From NCBI GenBank assembly GCA_030435675.1, contig CM059622.1:15004001-15068000 (forward strand): a stretch of DNA of 64,000 nucleotides. The letters are read 5' to 3'. A program made the translations under genes and the position numbers. The notes beneath the pieces were generated by a model. The model ran no database searches and was not told the origin of the DNA. It worked only from the letters and a program-made list of their open reading frames with translations. The DNA comes from Steinernema hermaphroditum. Taxonomy: Eukaryota > Nematoda > Chromadorea > Rhabditida > Steinernematidae. Positions 24,554 to 35,095 of this stretch are shown here, piece after piece. Numbering within the stretch: the stretch's first letter is position 1; each line of letters starts with the position of its first letter.

Positions 24554-25587
24554 ATTCACAAGCTTCAAGGAGAGCGGGTTTCAAGTTTGATTAATAGATC
24601 CTAAAATGCGAAAAAGCGATGCAAACGGAAATATAATGTGAAGGGGATGAGAGAGCGTATGGAAGATGACTCCGCAGCCAAATACAAGAAGAAAGAAACA
24701 TTGTGGAATCCATACCCGGCTTCCCACGCGAATAGAATTATCATACTACAGATAAGATTTACAAATACGCGCTTATTATTCTAAATGACCAAAGAGCACT
24801 GAAAACACTCCACTGTCGCAATAATTGAATGTCAGACGCAATTCCTGTGCGCAAAGACGACGAAAATAAACGGCCACATATGGTAGCTAACAGCAGCGGC
24901 GGCACCCAGAAGAAAGCGCGCTCTCGAGAGCCTCTTGGCATGACGTTCAGCGTTCGAATCGCTGGCAATAAGCCAAGTATCGAACGAGACGTCTAAACAA
25001 GGCGTCTCATGTCTCGCACGAGAAAATCTTGACAGTGTAGACCTCAGTCTCATCTCAGCCCCCACCCAATCCTCTTCGTCGAGAAGATTCCACGATGTAG
25101 TCAAAAATCCGACAAAAGCGGATAAGAAAATACCGTACCCAGATATCTACAGTCAGGGTTAACGTTAGATGAGATCTAGACGGAACCTATACTTGGCGAA
25201 CGTTCATTTTCGTCGCTTCAATTTCGAAATGTCGGCCAAAATTATGATTTTGCAGCATTCTCGATTTGTTTTCATGTGTTTAGGATTGACATCTGTTTTG
25301 TTTTTGCGAAAAATTCTAATGGAGGCCCAGAAGTCTCAAGATTGACGTCTGAATCCATCCCGTTCATTCTGGCAATGCAGTGATTTGAGAACTGAGATCG
25401 CTTCCTCACGGACCGGTCTAATCCATGGCCATGGCCATGGATTAGACCGGTCCCTTCCTCACCTAATAGCCAGTTTAATGTCTTTTCGCGACAAATTAAA
25501 ATGTGTCCTTTTAATGTCGTTTGGTGCTTTCGTATTGCTGCTCCATAATGCTACATTAGATTTTCAGTCGTTCCAAAGCGATCCACA
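24554..25587. other. Intergenic between divergent ZFR and lpd-6
   Basis: Holds the promoters of two divergent genes and a 42-bp perfect palindrome (25,411-25,452). No TATA box or coding exon recognised. Confidence 0.45.
25411..25452. repeat. Perfect 42-bp palindrome flanked by 9-bp direct repeats
   Basis: Arms start GACCGGTCTAATCCATGGCC and meet at a central ATGGCCAT-type symmetry with no loop. CTTCCTCAC precedes it (25,401-25,409) and recurs just after it (25,454-25,462), which looks like a target-site duplication around a tiny insertion. Confidence 0.85.
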
Positions 25588-27194
25588 ATGGTGAAGAAGA
25601 GAAGAATTGTAAGAATCTCATTTGTCGATGAAAGCCGTATAATGATCATTCCAGGGAAAGTGCCGCCGCAACGCGCGGAAAGCTCAAGCATTGAAGAATG
25701 CCCGCGACGAAGATCGTATAGAAGTGGAGAAGGTGAAAGCGGAGATCCGCGAGCAAGGAACGCAGAAGGAACTCATCCGCGTGCCGCACTCCTTCATTAT
25801 TCACTCCGGCTCTGTCGGTCGCTACATACGCGAGCTGGAGAGGGATCTGCGCCGTGTCATGGAACCGAACACTGCCAGCAACCTGCAGGTTCTGAAGCGC
25901 AACAACTTGAAGGATTTTATTGTTAACGGCGCCGTTTTGGGAGTCACCCATGTAATGGTGCTCACGCGTTCCGAAAATTCGGTACATTTCCGTATCATCC
26001 GATCGCCGCAAGGTCCCACCGTCTACTTCAAAGGTGTCATCCATGTCCAGAATACTGATTTTATGAGTTTTTAATTCAGTCAAAGAGTACACCCTCGCTC
26101 GCGATGTTCGAAGCCACCAGAAACGGTCATACATCATGCCGGAAATGTTCCAAAGCGCACCGCTGGTTGTCATGAACGGATTTAACAACCCCGAGAAGAA
26201 ACACCTGCAGCTTGTGCAGACGATGGTCCAGAACATGTTTCCCGTCATGAACGTGGATACGCTCAAGCTGAGCAAAGTGAAACGATGTGTCCTGTGGAAC
26301 TACAACGAGGAGGACGACACCATCGAATTCCGCCATTAGTATGCATTCGCATTCTTCGATTATATTCACGGTCCTCATTTCAGTTCTATCAAGAGCGTTC
26401 CTGCCGGAGTGAACAAGACAACTAAAAAACTGCTCCAGAGCAAGATCCCCAATCTGGCCAACTACAAGGATATCAGCGACTACTTCCTGAACCCTGGACA
26501 ACTCAGTGAGAGTGAATTTGAAGGCGAGCAAAAAGAAGTCGAGCTCACGCAGGATCTGGCTTCGCGAGGATGCAAAGCCGGCCTTAAAACCAACCTCCGT
26601 CTCATCGAGCTCGGCCCTCGTATGAAGATGCAGCTCTACAAGGTGTACGAGGGCGTTGATGAGGGAGAAATGCTCTACCACGCCTACGTCAAGAAGAGCT
26701 CCGAGGAGATTGCCGCTCTCAGGGCTCGCTTGCCTGCTCTCAAGAAGAGGCGTCTGCGTCACGAGAAGAACGTCGAGCATCGTGTCATCCGCCGTCTTAA
26801 GGCCGTCGACGACAGGAAGAAGGAGGATGAGGAGGCCGAGAGGAGCCAGACTGAGAGACTGGCCAGGAAACAGGCCCAAGTGACCGGACATAATGTTGAA
26901 GATCCGGAAGAAGAGGCGCGTAAGTACGAAGAAAAGAGAAAGTGAGTAGATATATCGATATTATCACACTTAATTGGCCACTTCAGAGCACGACAAGAGA
27001 AGAGAGAAAAGGAAGGCAAAGGCAAGAAGGCGTTAAAAAAGAAGAAGAAGGCCGGCGGAAAGGGAAAACGACCCGTTGGGGCGAAGAAGGCTGGCGGCGC
27101 CTCTGCTGCAGGAATCGCAAAGAGGAAGAAGGGTGCTAAACGTGAACCTTTGGCAATGTCGCTGAAGTCGAAGTCCAAGTTCAAGAGGAAGTAG
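25588..27194 (+). CDS. lpd-6: Ribosome biogenesis factor PPAN/Ssf1 homologue (Brix domain)
   Basis: Nucleolar Brix-domain protein needed for 60S subunit maturation (Peter Pan; C. elegans LPD-6). The first exon is only seven codons (MVKKRRI), with a 46-nt intron before GKCRRNARKAQALKN. The Brix domain reads RVPHSFIIHSGSVGRYIREL, DLRRVMEPNTASNLQVLKRN, LGVTHVMVLTR, FRIIRSPQGPTVYFKV, then TMVQNMFPVMNVDTLKLSKV and IEFRHYSIKSVPAG. Following GPRMKMQLYKVYEGVDEGEM the C-terminus is Lys/Arg/Glu-rich with a KKKKAGGKGKRP-type basic tail, typical of nucleolar proteins. Stop TAG at 27,192-27,194. A TTTTCAG acceptor lies about 20 nt before the ATG. Confidence 0.93.
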
Positions 27195-27386
27195 CCGAAC
27201 TCGAGCATATTGTTGATTTAATTGTTATCGTTGTTACTGTTTTTTTTTGTTCATGATTCATTGTTACGAACTGATATGGTGTTTCTGTCTCCCGGCCTAT
27301 GTGGTAGTTCCACGAGAATATCACTTGCGTCCTCGCCAGTGCTGCTCGAACGTTATGCTTGATGTGTTTAGGTCGTTAGGCCGATC

Positions 27387-29690
27387 ATGGCCTTAGCGCC
27401 AGTGCCCAAATGTATAAACGGATTTGACGTCTTAGAAAAGTAAGCTGCTGGTTCGTCACGTTTATCTAGGGATCGATTGCAGGCTCGGTTCTGGATCTTA
27501 CGCTACGGTGTACAAAGGACTCGGGCGCAACGTGTCTACTGGGATACGTAGATCTGTAGCCATAAAATGTGTGTCGCGAAAGCTATCGAAGGCGAATTTG
27601 GAAAGAGTGATCAACGAGATCTCGGTGCTGAAGACGATGTCGCATAGGTTGGTAGACGCCTTGTCAAATACACTTGTCTAGACTCTAGACTAGTAGTTGA
27701 AATCATTTTCGGACATGAGTTTTGACGTATTGGTGGGCTTGGCCATTTCTGAACAGTGGTGAGCAGTCTAGACATATGAATGTAAACTGTCGATTGAACA
27801 CTTGTATACAGTATAGAGGTTGGGTTGTGTATGGGCACTCTAGTGATGAAAACAAACTAACTGATATTGCACGTAGACGTAGACATAATAGATCTTGTTT
27901 ACTGGGAGCAATATTATCTGAATAAAAATGCTTTTTTCAGACATATCGTGCAGTTCGTTGATCTCGGCTGGGACGCGAACCATATTTACATAATCATGGA
28001 ATTCTGCAGCGGTGGCGACCTCGCCTCACTCATACGTCAGAACAAGGTCCTCAGCGAGCCCGTGTCGCGGAAATTCTTCCAGCAGCTGGCCAGTGCCATC
28101 CAGTACATGTGGGAACGGAATGTAGTCCATCTGGATCTGAAACCTCAAAATCTGCTGATTACAAACCGTGCCGATCCATCTGTGAAGGTAAGGTAATTGG
28201 CTCTGCTTGAAAAAGTGGAATCCTAACATAGGTCGCCGACTTCGGTCTCTGTGTCACGCTTCTAGAGGACCAGTGCGCGAATCTCCTCTGTGGTTCGCTT
28301 CTGTATATGGCTCCTGAAGTGTTTAACCGAAAGAAGTACGATGCGAAAGCGGATCTCTGGTCTGCCGGAACGATTCTCTTCGAATGTCTTTTTGGAAGAG
28401 CGCCGTTTGCTTCAGCAACAGTCGATGAAATCAAGGTTCATCTGAGGTCGATGGATCCAATTCAGGTGCCAAATTACCCTGTTCTTTCGGATCAATGCTA
28501 CGACCTCTTGAAACGTGAGCTTCTCCCATCTTAAAAATACTATCTGCAACCGTTCTTAGGACTGCTCATTCGAGATCCATACGACCGGATCAGTTTCGAG
28601 GAATTCTTTGTGCACAAATTTGTTGACTTATCACCAATATCACCAGAGAAAGCCTTGGCAGCATGGGATAACCTGCTTTCTAAAGCGGATCTTATGCAAC
28701 GAGACGGAGTGAGATCTTTGCTCATGAAAGCTGATCGGACAGTCCAATTCAGAACATCCAAGGCGCTCTGGAATCGTTGTCCACGGCAAAAACAGGTTTT
28801 CAAAGCTATTACAAGACTTGCGATGGTGCGTATCAAAGAGAATATGCTCGAGGGAGGCTTGAGTGGATCGCGCATAAGGAGAAGAGACTGGCCATGAGTC
28901 CTCCAGAGCAGAGCTTGCAACATGACAGCTCCTACGATTACGAAGATAGTCCGCCTTCTTCCTTAAGCGCGAATGCTGTCGAAGAATGGGGCGATACTCC
29001 ACAGGTGTGCAATTCGTTTATTCTGAAGCTTCTCTAGACTCGAGACTGACCAGCATAGAATCTGGTAAAAAAAACAGCAATCGATCTCGTCCATTTACGT
29101 CTGTGTTTACCTGTGAGATCGGTTACATGCGCCTAGACTGGCCTGAGAAGTCTAGAGTCTAGACATGCGACTTGGTGTCTATTTCCGTTTCTGTTGATCT
29201 GTTAGACTGGTCTGTCTATTGTCGTTCGTAATGTCTACACGAATTCAGTCTATAAACAGTTAGACTCTCTCTCTCTCTCATCTAGAGTAACTTTTCCGTA
29301 GCCTTCTTTTTCTAAAGTAATTCATTTCTTAAGATTGCTGCTGCCTATGTCGTCGTCCGCAGTGCTCAAAAACTCGAACGAGACGGATGCTACCAAGAAG
29401 CTCTCACCAAATACACACTAGCCATCGAATCCTGCCTTAAAGTCCTCGAAGTTGAGCCGGCAAGCGATCGCAAGAAGCATCTGAGACAGCGGGTAGAAGG
29501 CTGGCTTTCGGCTGCGGAGAACATGAAGGTTAGCAAACGTTTGAAACTACAGTAGTGCATAACTTTAGCCGTCTAGAAGCACGAGCGTGGTACTGTAGAA
29601 GAGCCCGCTGTCGTGATGCACGTCAACTCTCTGCAGTCCGTTCCACCAGTGGTAGAAGAAGCTGCGCAAAGAAGTTGCTCTATACAATAA
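27387..29690 (+). CDS. ULK3: ULK3-like Ser/Thr kinase with MIT domains
   Basis: Kinase of the ULK3 type, which in animals acts in Hedgehog signalling, autophagy and ESCRT-dependent abscission. Starts MALAPVPKCINGFDVLEK, with the Gly loop LGSGSYATVYKG split from it by the first intron. VAIKCV holds the ATP-binding Lys, the catalytic loop is HLDLKPQNLL, the DFG motif is VADFGLCV, and the activation segment ends GSLLYMAPE. The HLD in place of HRD is what ULK3 itself has, so it does not mean loss of activity. After the kinase come two MIT-like helical regions: KADLMQRDG continuing through a spliced exon into QREYARGRLEWIAHKEKR, and a clear C-terminal MIT, AQKLERDGCYQEALTKYTLA to VEGWLSAAENMK. Stop TAA at 29,688-29,690. 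It lies 193 bp from lpd-6 on the same strand. Confidence 0.88.
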
Positions 29691-29807
29691 CTGCGATTCG
29701 ATTATGTACATATGAAGAGTTTATATCGGAAAACAGCTGTACAGAGTAGCAAATGGAAGTTGATCTAGGGGAACTCTGCATAGGGTTACGGTAGGCCGCG
29801 AAGGTTG

Positions 29808-29993
29808 TCAAGGCAGCAAAGCGTTGACTTCGGGTGCCTTGTCAGGGGCAATCTTCAACTCCTTGGCATATTTCTTCCACGCCAAATAGCCAAAAAAGAG
29901 AACGCAGACTAGAACAACGATGGCGACGGCGATGTGGAAGTCGTCCGCTAATCGCTGACTGTTTCGGACGTCGTTGAAGTGGTAGGGAAACAT
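29808..29993 (-). CDS. Small single-pass membrane protein, 61 residues
   Basis: Intronless 61-codon frame. N-terminal hydrophilic segment MFPYHFNDVRNSQRLADD, one membrane helix (FHIAVAIVVLVCVLFFGYLAW), then a basic and acidic short tail KKYAKELKIAPDKAPE. The positive charges just after the helix make sense for a real topogenic segment. It is convergent with the ULK3-like gene, about 120 bp away. Family unknown; it resembles animal SMIM-type proteins in layout only. Confidence 0.5.
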   Translation of the reverse strand: MFPYHFNDVRNSQRLADDFHIAVAIVVLVCVLFFGYLAWKKYAKELKIAPDKAPEVNALLP

Positions 29994-30596
29994 GAGAACA
30001 GTGGGCGCTGTCGCGCTGAGACGTTTGGTTTAAAAGGTGTGTGCCGATGAAGAAATGTTTCGAAAGTGTCACGAGGCGATCGACAAACAGGTGCCAAAAA
30101 ACAGATGCGGGTGGAGGAATGCGGCTTGTTTACGAGCTTTTAAAGGCTCTCGACGACAACACGGGGTGCAGGAAGTTGTTTTGATGGTAAATACGGGAAG
30201 TGCGGTTTTCTTGGGTGGAAGAAATAGGTGTCTTTAGGTTCCTTGATCTGGAACTTGAGGTCCAAATGTCTCTTCCATTTGGGAATGCCGAAGCAGGTAG
30301 TTCCTACTCAAAAATGGACCTCTTCAAATTGGCATTTGGAACGCTACCGTGTAATGGCCTTGTCTGGGATAGTCCAGCTGTTCACTGGTCCCGGGGCGAT
30401 TGGGAACGGTGTCATTCAACTGCAGGGTATGTAATTTGCAGGTTAGGAGACATTTCATGCCACTTTTTGATGTAACAAGCGCCTTTTTAGACATTTTGGT
30501 GATCAGCATCAATTCTAAAAGTTTTATTTCACTATCTCGACATGTCCATCACATTCTCTTTGCATATATTTACACAAAATACAACACCAATGAGTA

Positions 30597-31517
30597 TTAC
30601 TTCTTCTCTTCATCAGCATTCTGCTGCTTTCGTACAACAGTCATTATAATCCGGACCTCGTAGCTACAGAGCGACTCTTGCTGGTTCATCATAAAGTGAT
30701 ATCTTCCGTCTCCCCGCACGACCACCCTCGTCGCCACGATTCTTCTCGATCCGGTAGTTCTCAGCTCCAAATCGACCGGGACGTCGACGGATTGTTCCGT
30801 TTTCGAGACGAGATTGAAGACTGCACAGTGTCCGGTCTCCACCCAGGCATCCAGAAGTTTCTTCACAAACACCCCATCCGAAACGTAGATTCTGTTGCTT
30901 TCGAATAGACGCGCCAGGCCCATTCTGTAGAACTTGACGATGTACTCTTGGAAGTCGGCGTCTATCGTGTACAGCGCCACCCTCGACGGGTTGGCGCTTC
31001 GTCTGATCATGTCGTGGATGAGACGAAACAGAAGCTCGGGATGCTCGTAGCGAATCTTTTCCAGCTGGATCTCCGTCAGCAGTCTTCCACCCAGGCTCGC
31101 ATAAAAATCGATATTTGACGCGCTTAGACGGATGTCTTGCAGTTTGAGCGTGTGCGCTTTGGAGGCGATCGACCGGAGACCATCGAGGGAAACCTCTTTG
31201 AACTGCCCTCCCCAAACGTCGCCTAGGTTGATGCCGAAGACGACGATGTCGGGTCTGGCACGGTACGGGTCGCCGCAGTACCGGTATTCGCCCGTCTCCA
31301 TAAAGTTGCCGATCTGGAGGACGTCAGCTGTGGGAAGGCCTTCTGGGGGGACGTCGATGAACGACTGGGTCACCAGGTCTCCTATGCGTTCGGTGGCGGC
31401 TTGGTGCCAAACGGACTGCGGCGAGAGCTTCTTGACGCGGAAAACGGTTTCGCAGTCGCCGTATTGCATGACCGCCTCGGCGACGTCATAGCAGAGATCG
31501 GATAACGAGGAGATCAT
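30597..31517 (-). CDS. F-box-like family 1 protein, copy 1
   Basis: Intronless, 306 residues from the ATG at 31,517, which follows a CCTTTTCAG acceptor by 20 nt; the longer open frame upstream is not conserved. The first 40 residues (SSLSDLCYDVAEAVM..VFRVKKLSP) look F-box-like. The rest has LSASNIDFYASLGGRLLTEI, a leucine-rich pattern such as FBA/FTH-type substrate domains. It is clearly paralogous to 33,834-34,736: shared DVPPEGLPTA/DVPKRGLPTA, CGDPYRARP/LGDPFRARP and LLDAWVETG. If the F-box reading is right it would act as an SCF ubiquitin-ligase adaptor, which is inference. Confidence 0.68.
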   Translation of the reverse strand: MISSLSDLCYDVAEAVMQYGDCETVFRVKKLSPQSVWHQAATERIGDLVTQSFIDVPPEGLPTADVLQIGNFMETGEYRYCGDPYRARPDIVVFGINLGDVWGGQFKEVSLDGLRSIASKAHTLKLQDIRLSASNIDFYASLGGRLLTEIQLEKIRYEHPELLFRLIHDMIRRSANPSRVALYTIDADFQEYIVKFYRMGLARLFESNRIYVSDGVFVKKLLDAWVETGHCAVFNLVSKTEQSVDVPVDLELRTTGSRRIVATRVVVRGDGRYHFMMNQQESLCSYEVRIIMTVVRKQQNADEEKK

Positions 31518-32360
31518 ACTGCGAGGTAGTTCAGATCTGAAAAGGTTCGACTTTTCGATTGGGTACTGGAAAGGTGACGTCACGCCAATCGAGCTAAGTG
31601 TATTGCAGAATCGATTGCGTGCAAAAGGAGGCTGGACGGGGTCAGATTTAGGTCTCCATAGAAACAGATTCGCATGCGGCAGGAGCGGCGAATACATGGC
31701 ACACACGGCTGCATTGCGCTCGATGTGGAAGGTGGAGTGTGTGTGGTCAAGTCCCTACGAGTCCGCCGTGTGTATCGACATCGATTGTTTTTGCGTCAAC
31801 ATCCTCATAGAGGAGGGGGAAGATCGTAAGGCTGTAGCCTCCGTTTTGGCCCTATTCTTGAGTAACGTCGACGGGGAATGAGTAATGTTTCCTTTCCCTT
31901 TCTCCGTCCTCCAAAAACGCTTTGATACTGTATGATAAGAGCACATTTTGTGGAAAAGAAAAAAGATGATACCCGAAAGATATCACCTTTGCCAGATCAA
32001 ACTACAAAAGAGGCCACACGCATCGGTATGCGCGACGTTTTTTCTCTAAATCCAGTTTGCTTTGAGCAAGACACACTTTTTTTTCTCTCACACACCCATG
32101 TGCTAGATAAGAAAAACAACTGCGCGATCGATAAGCGTACTACAGCGGGAAGCTGCCAGGAGTCGATGTGTGTGGTCGTTTTTCGATTCATAACAACAAT
32201 AATAATACACTTTTTGAAACGTCTAAAGGCTGTTCGTATCGCCATTTTGAGAGAGGAATGATCAGATGGTGCGTGTTCTTATCTATGATCTGTGTGCAAG
32301 CATCTGGTAGACAGAAATCTAGAGATTCTACATGTTTGCAAAGCCATTTTCGATAACGTT

Positions 32361-32419
32361 CAATAGTGAGACCGGTCGGTTTGCGCTGTTTTTCGGTTCT
32401 CCGACCGGTCTCACGATTG
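32361..32419. repeat. Hairpin with 19-bp arms and 21-nt loop
   Basis: GTGAGACCGGTCGG pairs with CCGACCGGTCTCAC, and CAAT pairs with ATTG further out with one mismatch. The arm contains the same GACCGGTC core as the palindrome at 25,411. Confidence 0.75.
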
Positions 32420-32559
32420 ACCTCTTTCTAAACTTTTGTCTAAATATCCTACAGATCCGACTTATTCACATGTGTTTCAAGACATCACGTCTAGGCATCT
32501 AGACGGTTACACGAAAACTAAATTCTGCTCTATGTGCAAAGATATCAAAACTACAGGGC

Positions 32560-32720
32560 TCGCTTTAAATCAGTAGGTTTAAGTTTAAGGCGGAGCCTAT
32601 GCCAAGCCAAGAATATATTTACGTGGCTCGCCCACAACCTCAAATATCTAGAGATATTCCTAAGCCGCAGCCTATGCCAAGCCGAGATCCACGACATGTA
32701 CAAAGAGGATATAACTTCGG
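32560..32720 (+). repeat. Fragment of a dispersed CCTAAGCC/GGGCTCGCTT repeat
   Basis: Contains GGGCTCGCTTTAAATC and GCCTATGCCAAGCC motifs that also occur inside the fold-back element at about 49,450-49,640 (GGGCTCGCTTAAAATC, CCTAAGCCGGAGCC). Probably a relic of the same repeat family. Confidence 0.5.
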
Positions 32721-32968
32721 TTCGCTTAAAGCAACCTCAGATGTATAGGCATGTGTCTAGAAACTTGACCACATCGCTCTTTTTTTGCGCGCAGTTGCAG
32801 TTATCGGCACACCATACAAGATATCACCTCTGGTTTACGCGTCTCCCCTCCTTCTTCCTTTCGCGCCAAAATTGTTGTATTTAAGGGTGCGACCCTTTCA
32901 ATAAATCATTCGCGCTTTGAGCTGTGATACCCTTATTGAGCGGTTCTTTCCAAGCGAACACTCTCATA

Positions 32969-33606
32969 TTGGGTTGATCCAAAGAAAATGGCCGATGGTG
33001 TAAACATCTTTCAATATTTGCTCCCAGGGCCAAACCAGTGCGTTGTTGAGTGCAGCGAACTCTCACCCTACGTTATGATTTGCCACTTATCCATTGCATT
33101 CCTTTTGATGTTTGAGGCCTAATCTGTCCAGATGGTCATGTTTCTGGCACCTCGCGATGGCGAAATGCGAAAAGGCGAAAAAACGTGTTCAATTGATTAA
33201 GTACCATAACATAGCGACTCCACGAGTTCACTTCTAGTTCACAGAAACAGAGGCCAAATGTTGAAGAAATGACCTTTGGATTCGCAAAAAATATGACCGA
33301 GACCATACATTTTCAAGTTGACCTCTCGTGGCTCTCCACTTTGAGCTGAAAGAATCATTGTTTCCGTTATCGGTGCTCTTCTGCAAATGACGATATCAGA
33401 GGAAACCACTCCGAATAGGACAAAGAGATCGAAATTTGGCTCAAAACATTTTTCGACCTCAAACCCCTTGTGTTCCATGAACGAGGGATCCGGCACCTGG
33501 CCAGTGGGCTGTAGTTGTTCAGTCAAATAGTCAATACCGGGAATGATAGGCATGGATTAAGACACCGCCACTTAAGTCATCCGCCATTTTCAATGGACCA
33601 ACCCAG
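32969..33606 (+). mobile_element. Mariner deletion derivative, 638 bp
   Basis: Left end TTGGGTTGATCCAAAGAAAA and right end TTTTCAATGGACCAACCCAG, each next to TA. Internal sequence matches parts of the other mariner copies, including the transposase C-terminal coding region, but has no open frame. Non-autonomous. Confidence 0.8.
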
Positions 33607-33833
33607 TACAACCAAATCCGGGTCAAGAAAAAAGATTTCAACATGACTTCTTTTTCTGTCTAGATGCCTCGTTTTGGTGCATCTAGACCTAGACCTGGTA
33701 CCTTTAAAGTGGCCGTAATCTAAATGAATCATTCGCGTATTTAAGTGCACATATGTAGAGCGGTTTCCAATCGACCACTCTTATACAACCAAACTCCGGT
33801 CAAATGAAGGATTTCTTTTCAGGTAAACCAACG

Positions 33834-34736
33834 ATGATCTCCTCATTCGGCGATCTCGCTACTGAAATTGTCGACGGTATTCTCAACTGCGCCGACTATG
33901 ACTCCGTCCTACGCATGCAGCATCTTGACCCTGAATCCACGTGGCACTGCGTCGCAAAAGAACGGATGGGCGATTTTGTGGACACCACGATCATCGATGT
34001 TCCCAAACGGGGCTTACCTACAGCCAAGACCCTCCAAATGCGCCACATGATGAAAGATCCTTTCCTTGGCGATCCGTTCCGTGCCCGCCCAAGGCGCGTC
34101 CTCATTCAGTCGAGCCGATCCAGGTTTTGGACTGAAGGCTTTTCGCTTGACCGTCTTCGCGTGGTCACCTCCAATGTCGTCGAATTCCAACTCAAAAGCC
34201 TCCACCTGAGCGCCGCGAACATCGACTTCTACGCAAGCCTCTGCGGAGCAGCGTTGTTCCGGCTGGAGCTCCTCGACGTCACCTACGACCAACCAGAGCA
34301 TCTTTTCCGTCTCATCCGCGATCTCTTCAGCAGAAGCGACGTTCGGTGGAAGGCCGAGCTGCGCTCGTTCCAGATAAAGCCCGACTTCCTCGAATACATC
34401 GTGCAGCTGTATCGGATCGGCCTGGGCCATCTCTTTCACAGCAACGTCTTCACTGTGTCCGATGGACGTATGTTGCAATGGCTGCTGGACGCCTGGGTGG
34501 AGACGGGAGGACATGCATTCTTCGAGTTTAAAAACGAGAAATGCGAATTTATGGACCTTCCCGACGGTGTAAACGTGGTGCAGAGAGGCGAAACGAGAGT
34601 GGTGGGATGCAAGGTGGTCAAGCGAGAAGAAGGACAGTTCTGCTTCATTGTCACGCAGCAGCTGCAGCATGATCAATGCTGGATCCGAGTTAATATGTCG
34701 GCCTTTCTCAAGCGAGGCCCTAATGGCAATCAATAA
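33834..34736 (+). CDS. F-box-like family 1 protein, copy 2
   Basis: Intronless, 300 residues. The ATG at 33,834 follows GATTTCTTTTCAG by 11 nt and aligns with the start of copy 1 (MISSFGDLATEIV vs MISSLSDLCYDVA). F-box-like N-terminus followed by leucine-rich blocks LSAANIDFYASLCGAALF, HLFRLIRDLFSRSD and LLDAWVETGG. Overall similarity to copy 1 is roughly one third by eye. No membrane segments or signal. It is convergent with the hypothetical gene at 34,775. Confidence 0.7.
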   Translation: MISSFGDLATEIVDGILNCADYDSVLRMQHLDPESTWHCVAKERMGDFVDTTIIDVPKRGLPTAKTLQMRHMMKDPFLGDPFRARPRRVLIQSSRSRFWTEGFSLDRLRVVTSNVVEFQLKSLHLSAANIDFYASLCGAALFRLELLDVTYDQPEHLFRLIRDLFSRSDVRWKAELRSFQIKPDFLEYIVQLYRIGLGHLFHSNVFTVSDGRMLQWLLDAWVETGGHAFFEFKNEKCEFMDLPDGVNVVQRGETRVVGCKVVKREEGQFCFIVTQQLQHDQCWIRVNMSAFLKRGPNGNQ

Positions 34737-34774
34737 ACATTACTCACTATTCTTGTTGATAAATAAATAAATAA

Positions 34775-35095
34775 CTATTTGGACCGCAGTAGTAAAGGTA
34801 TATCGATGTTTGTGTGACACTTTCGGACGGTTCCTAGATCGACTAGAATCGTTTTTTTGTAGAGCAGCGCTGTCTTCTTCGCCATCTCCTTGTACTTCTC
34901 CTCCGAAATGCCCCACAAGTGGACGAAGAGGTGGTAGTAGATGGCGGTCTCTGTGGCAATACCGTATTCATAGCCTGAAGACGGCGTCCTTACCCACTTC
35001 TGCGGGAATCTCTGGCTTTCTGGGAACGCTTCCTTGGTGCGATCCAAGAAGTTTTCCAACCTTTCCTGCATGGACTTCGAGAAGGTCTCTAGCAT
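34775..35095 (-). CDS. Hypothetical protein, 106 residues
   Basis: Open frame beginning MLETFSKSMQERLENFLDRT and containing SGYEYGIATETAIYYHLFVH and EEKYKEMAKKTALLYKKT. The frame is open about 70 nt further upstream without an ATG, so this may be the last exon of a longer gene. Composition looks protein-like (helical, charged). I do not recognise a family. It ends about 40 bp from the stop of the convergent F-box-like gene. Confidence 0.45.
   Translation of the reverse strand: MLETFSKSMQERLENFLDRTKEAFPESQRFPQKWVRTPSSGYEYGIATETAIYYHLFVHLWGISEEKYKEMAKKTALLYKKTILVDLGTVRKCHTNIDIPLLLRSK

Larger units (their letters stand above)
31518..33833. other. TE-rich spacer between divergent F-box-like genes
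   Basis: Holds a 19-bp-arm hairpin (32,361-32,419), a CCTAAGCC..AGCC repeat fragment (about 32,560-32,720), a mariner deletion derivative (32,969-33,606) and a duplicated copy of the copy 2 promoter region. No gene is evident. Confidence 0.55.

Noticed and set aside
27943..28190. HLD in place of HRD in the kinase as a sign of a pseudokinase
   Set aside because: ULK3 proteins have HLDLKPQN, and the Lys, DFG and APE motifs are present.
34014..34733. 239-codon minus-strand frame opposite the F-box-like gene
   Set aside because: The plus strand is conserved with the paralogue at 30.6 kb, including start context; the minus frame is a shadow.
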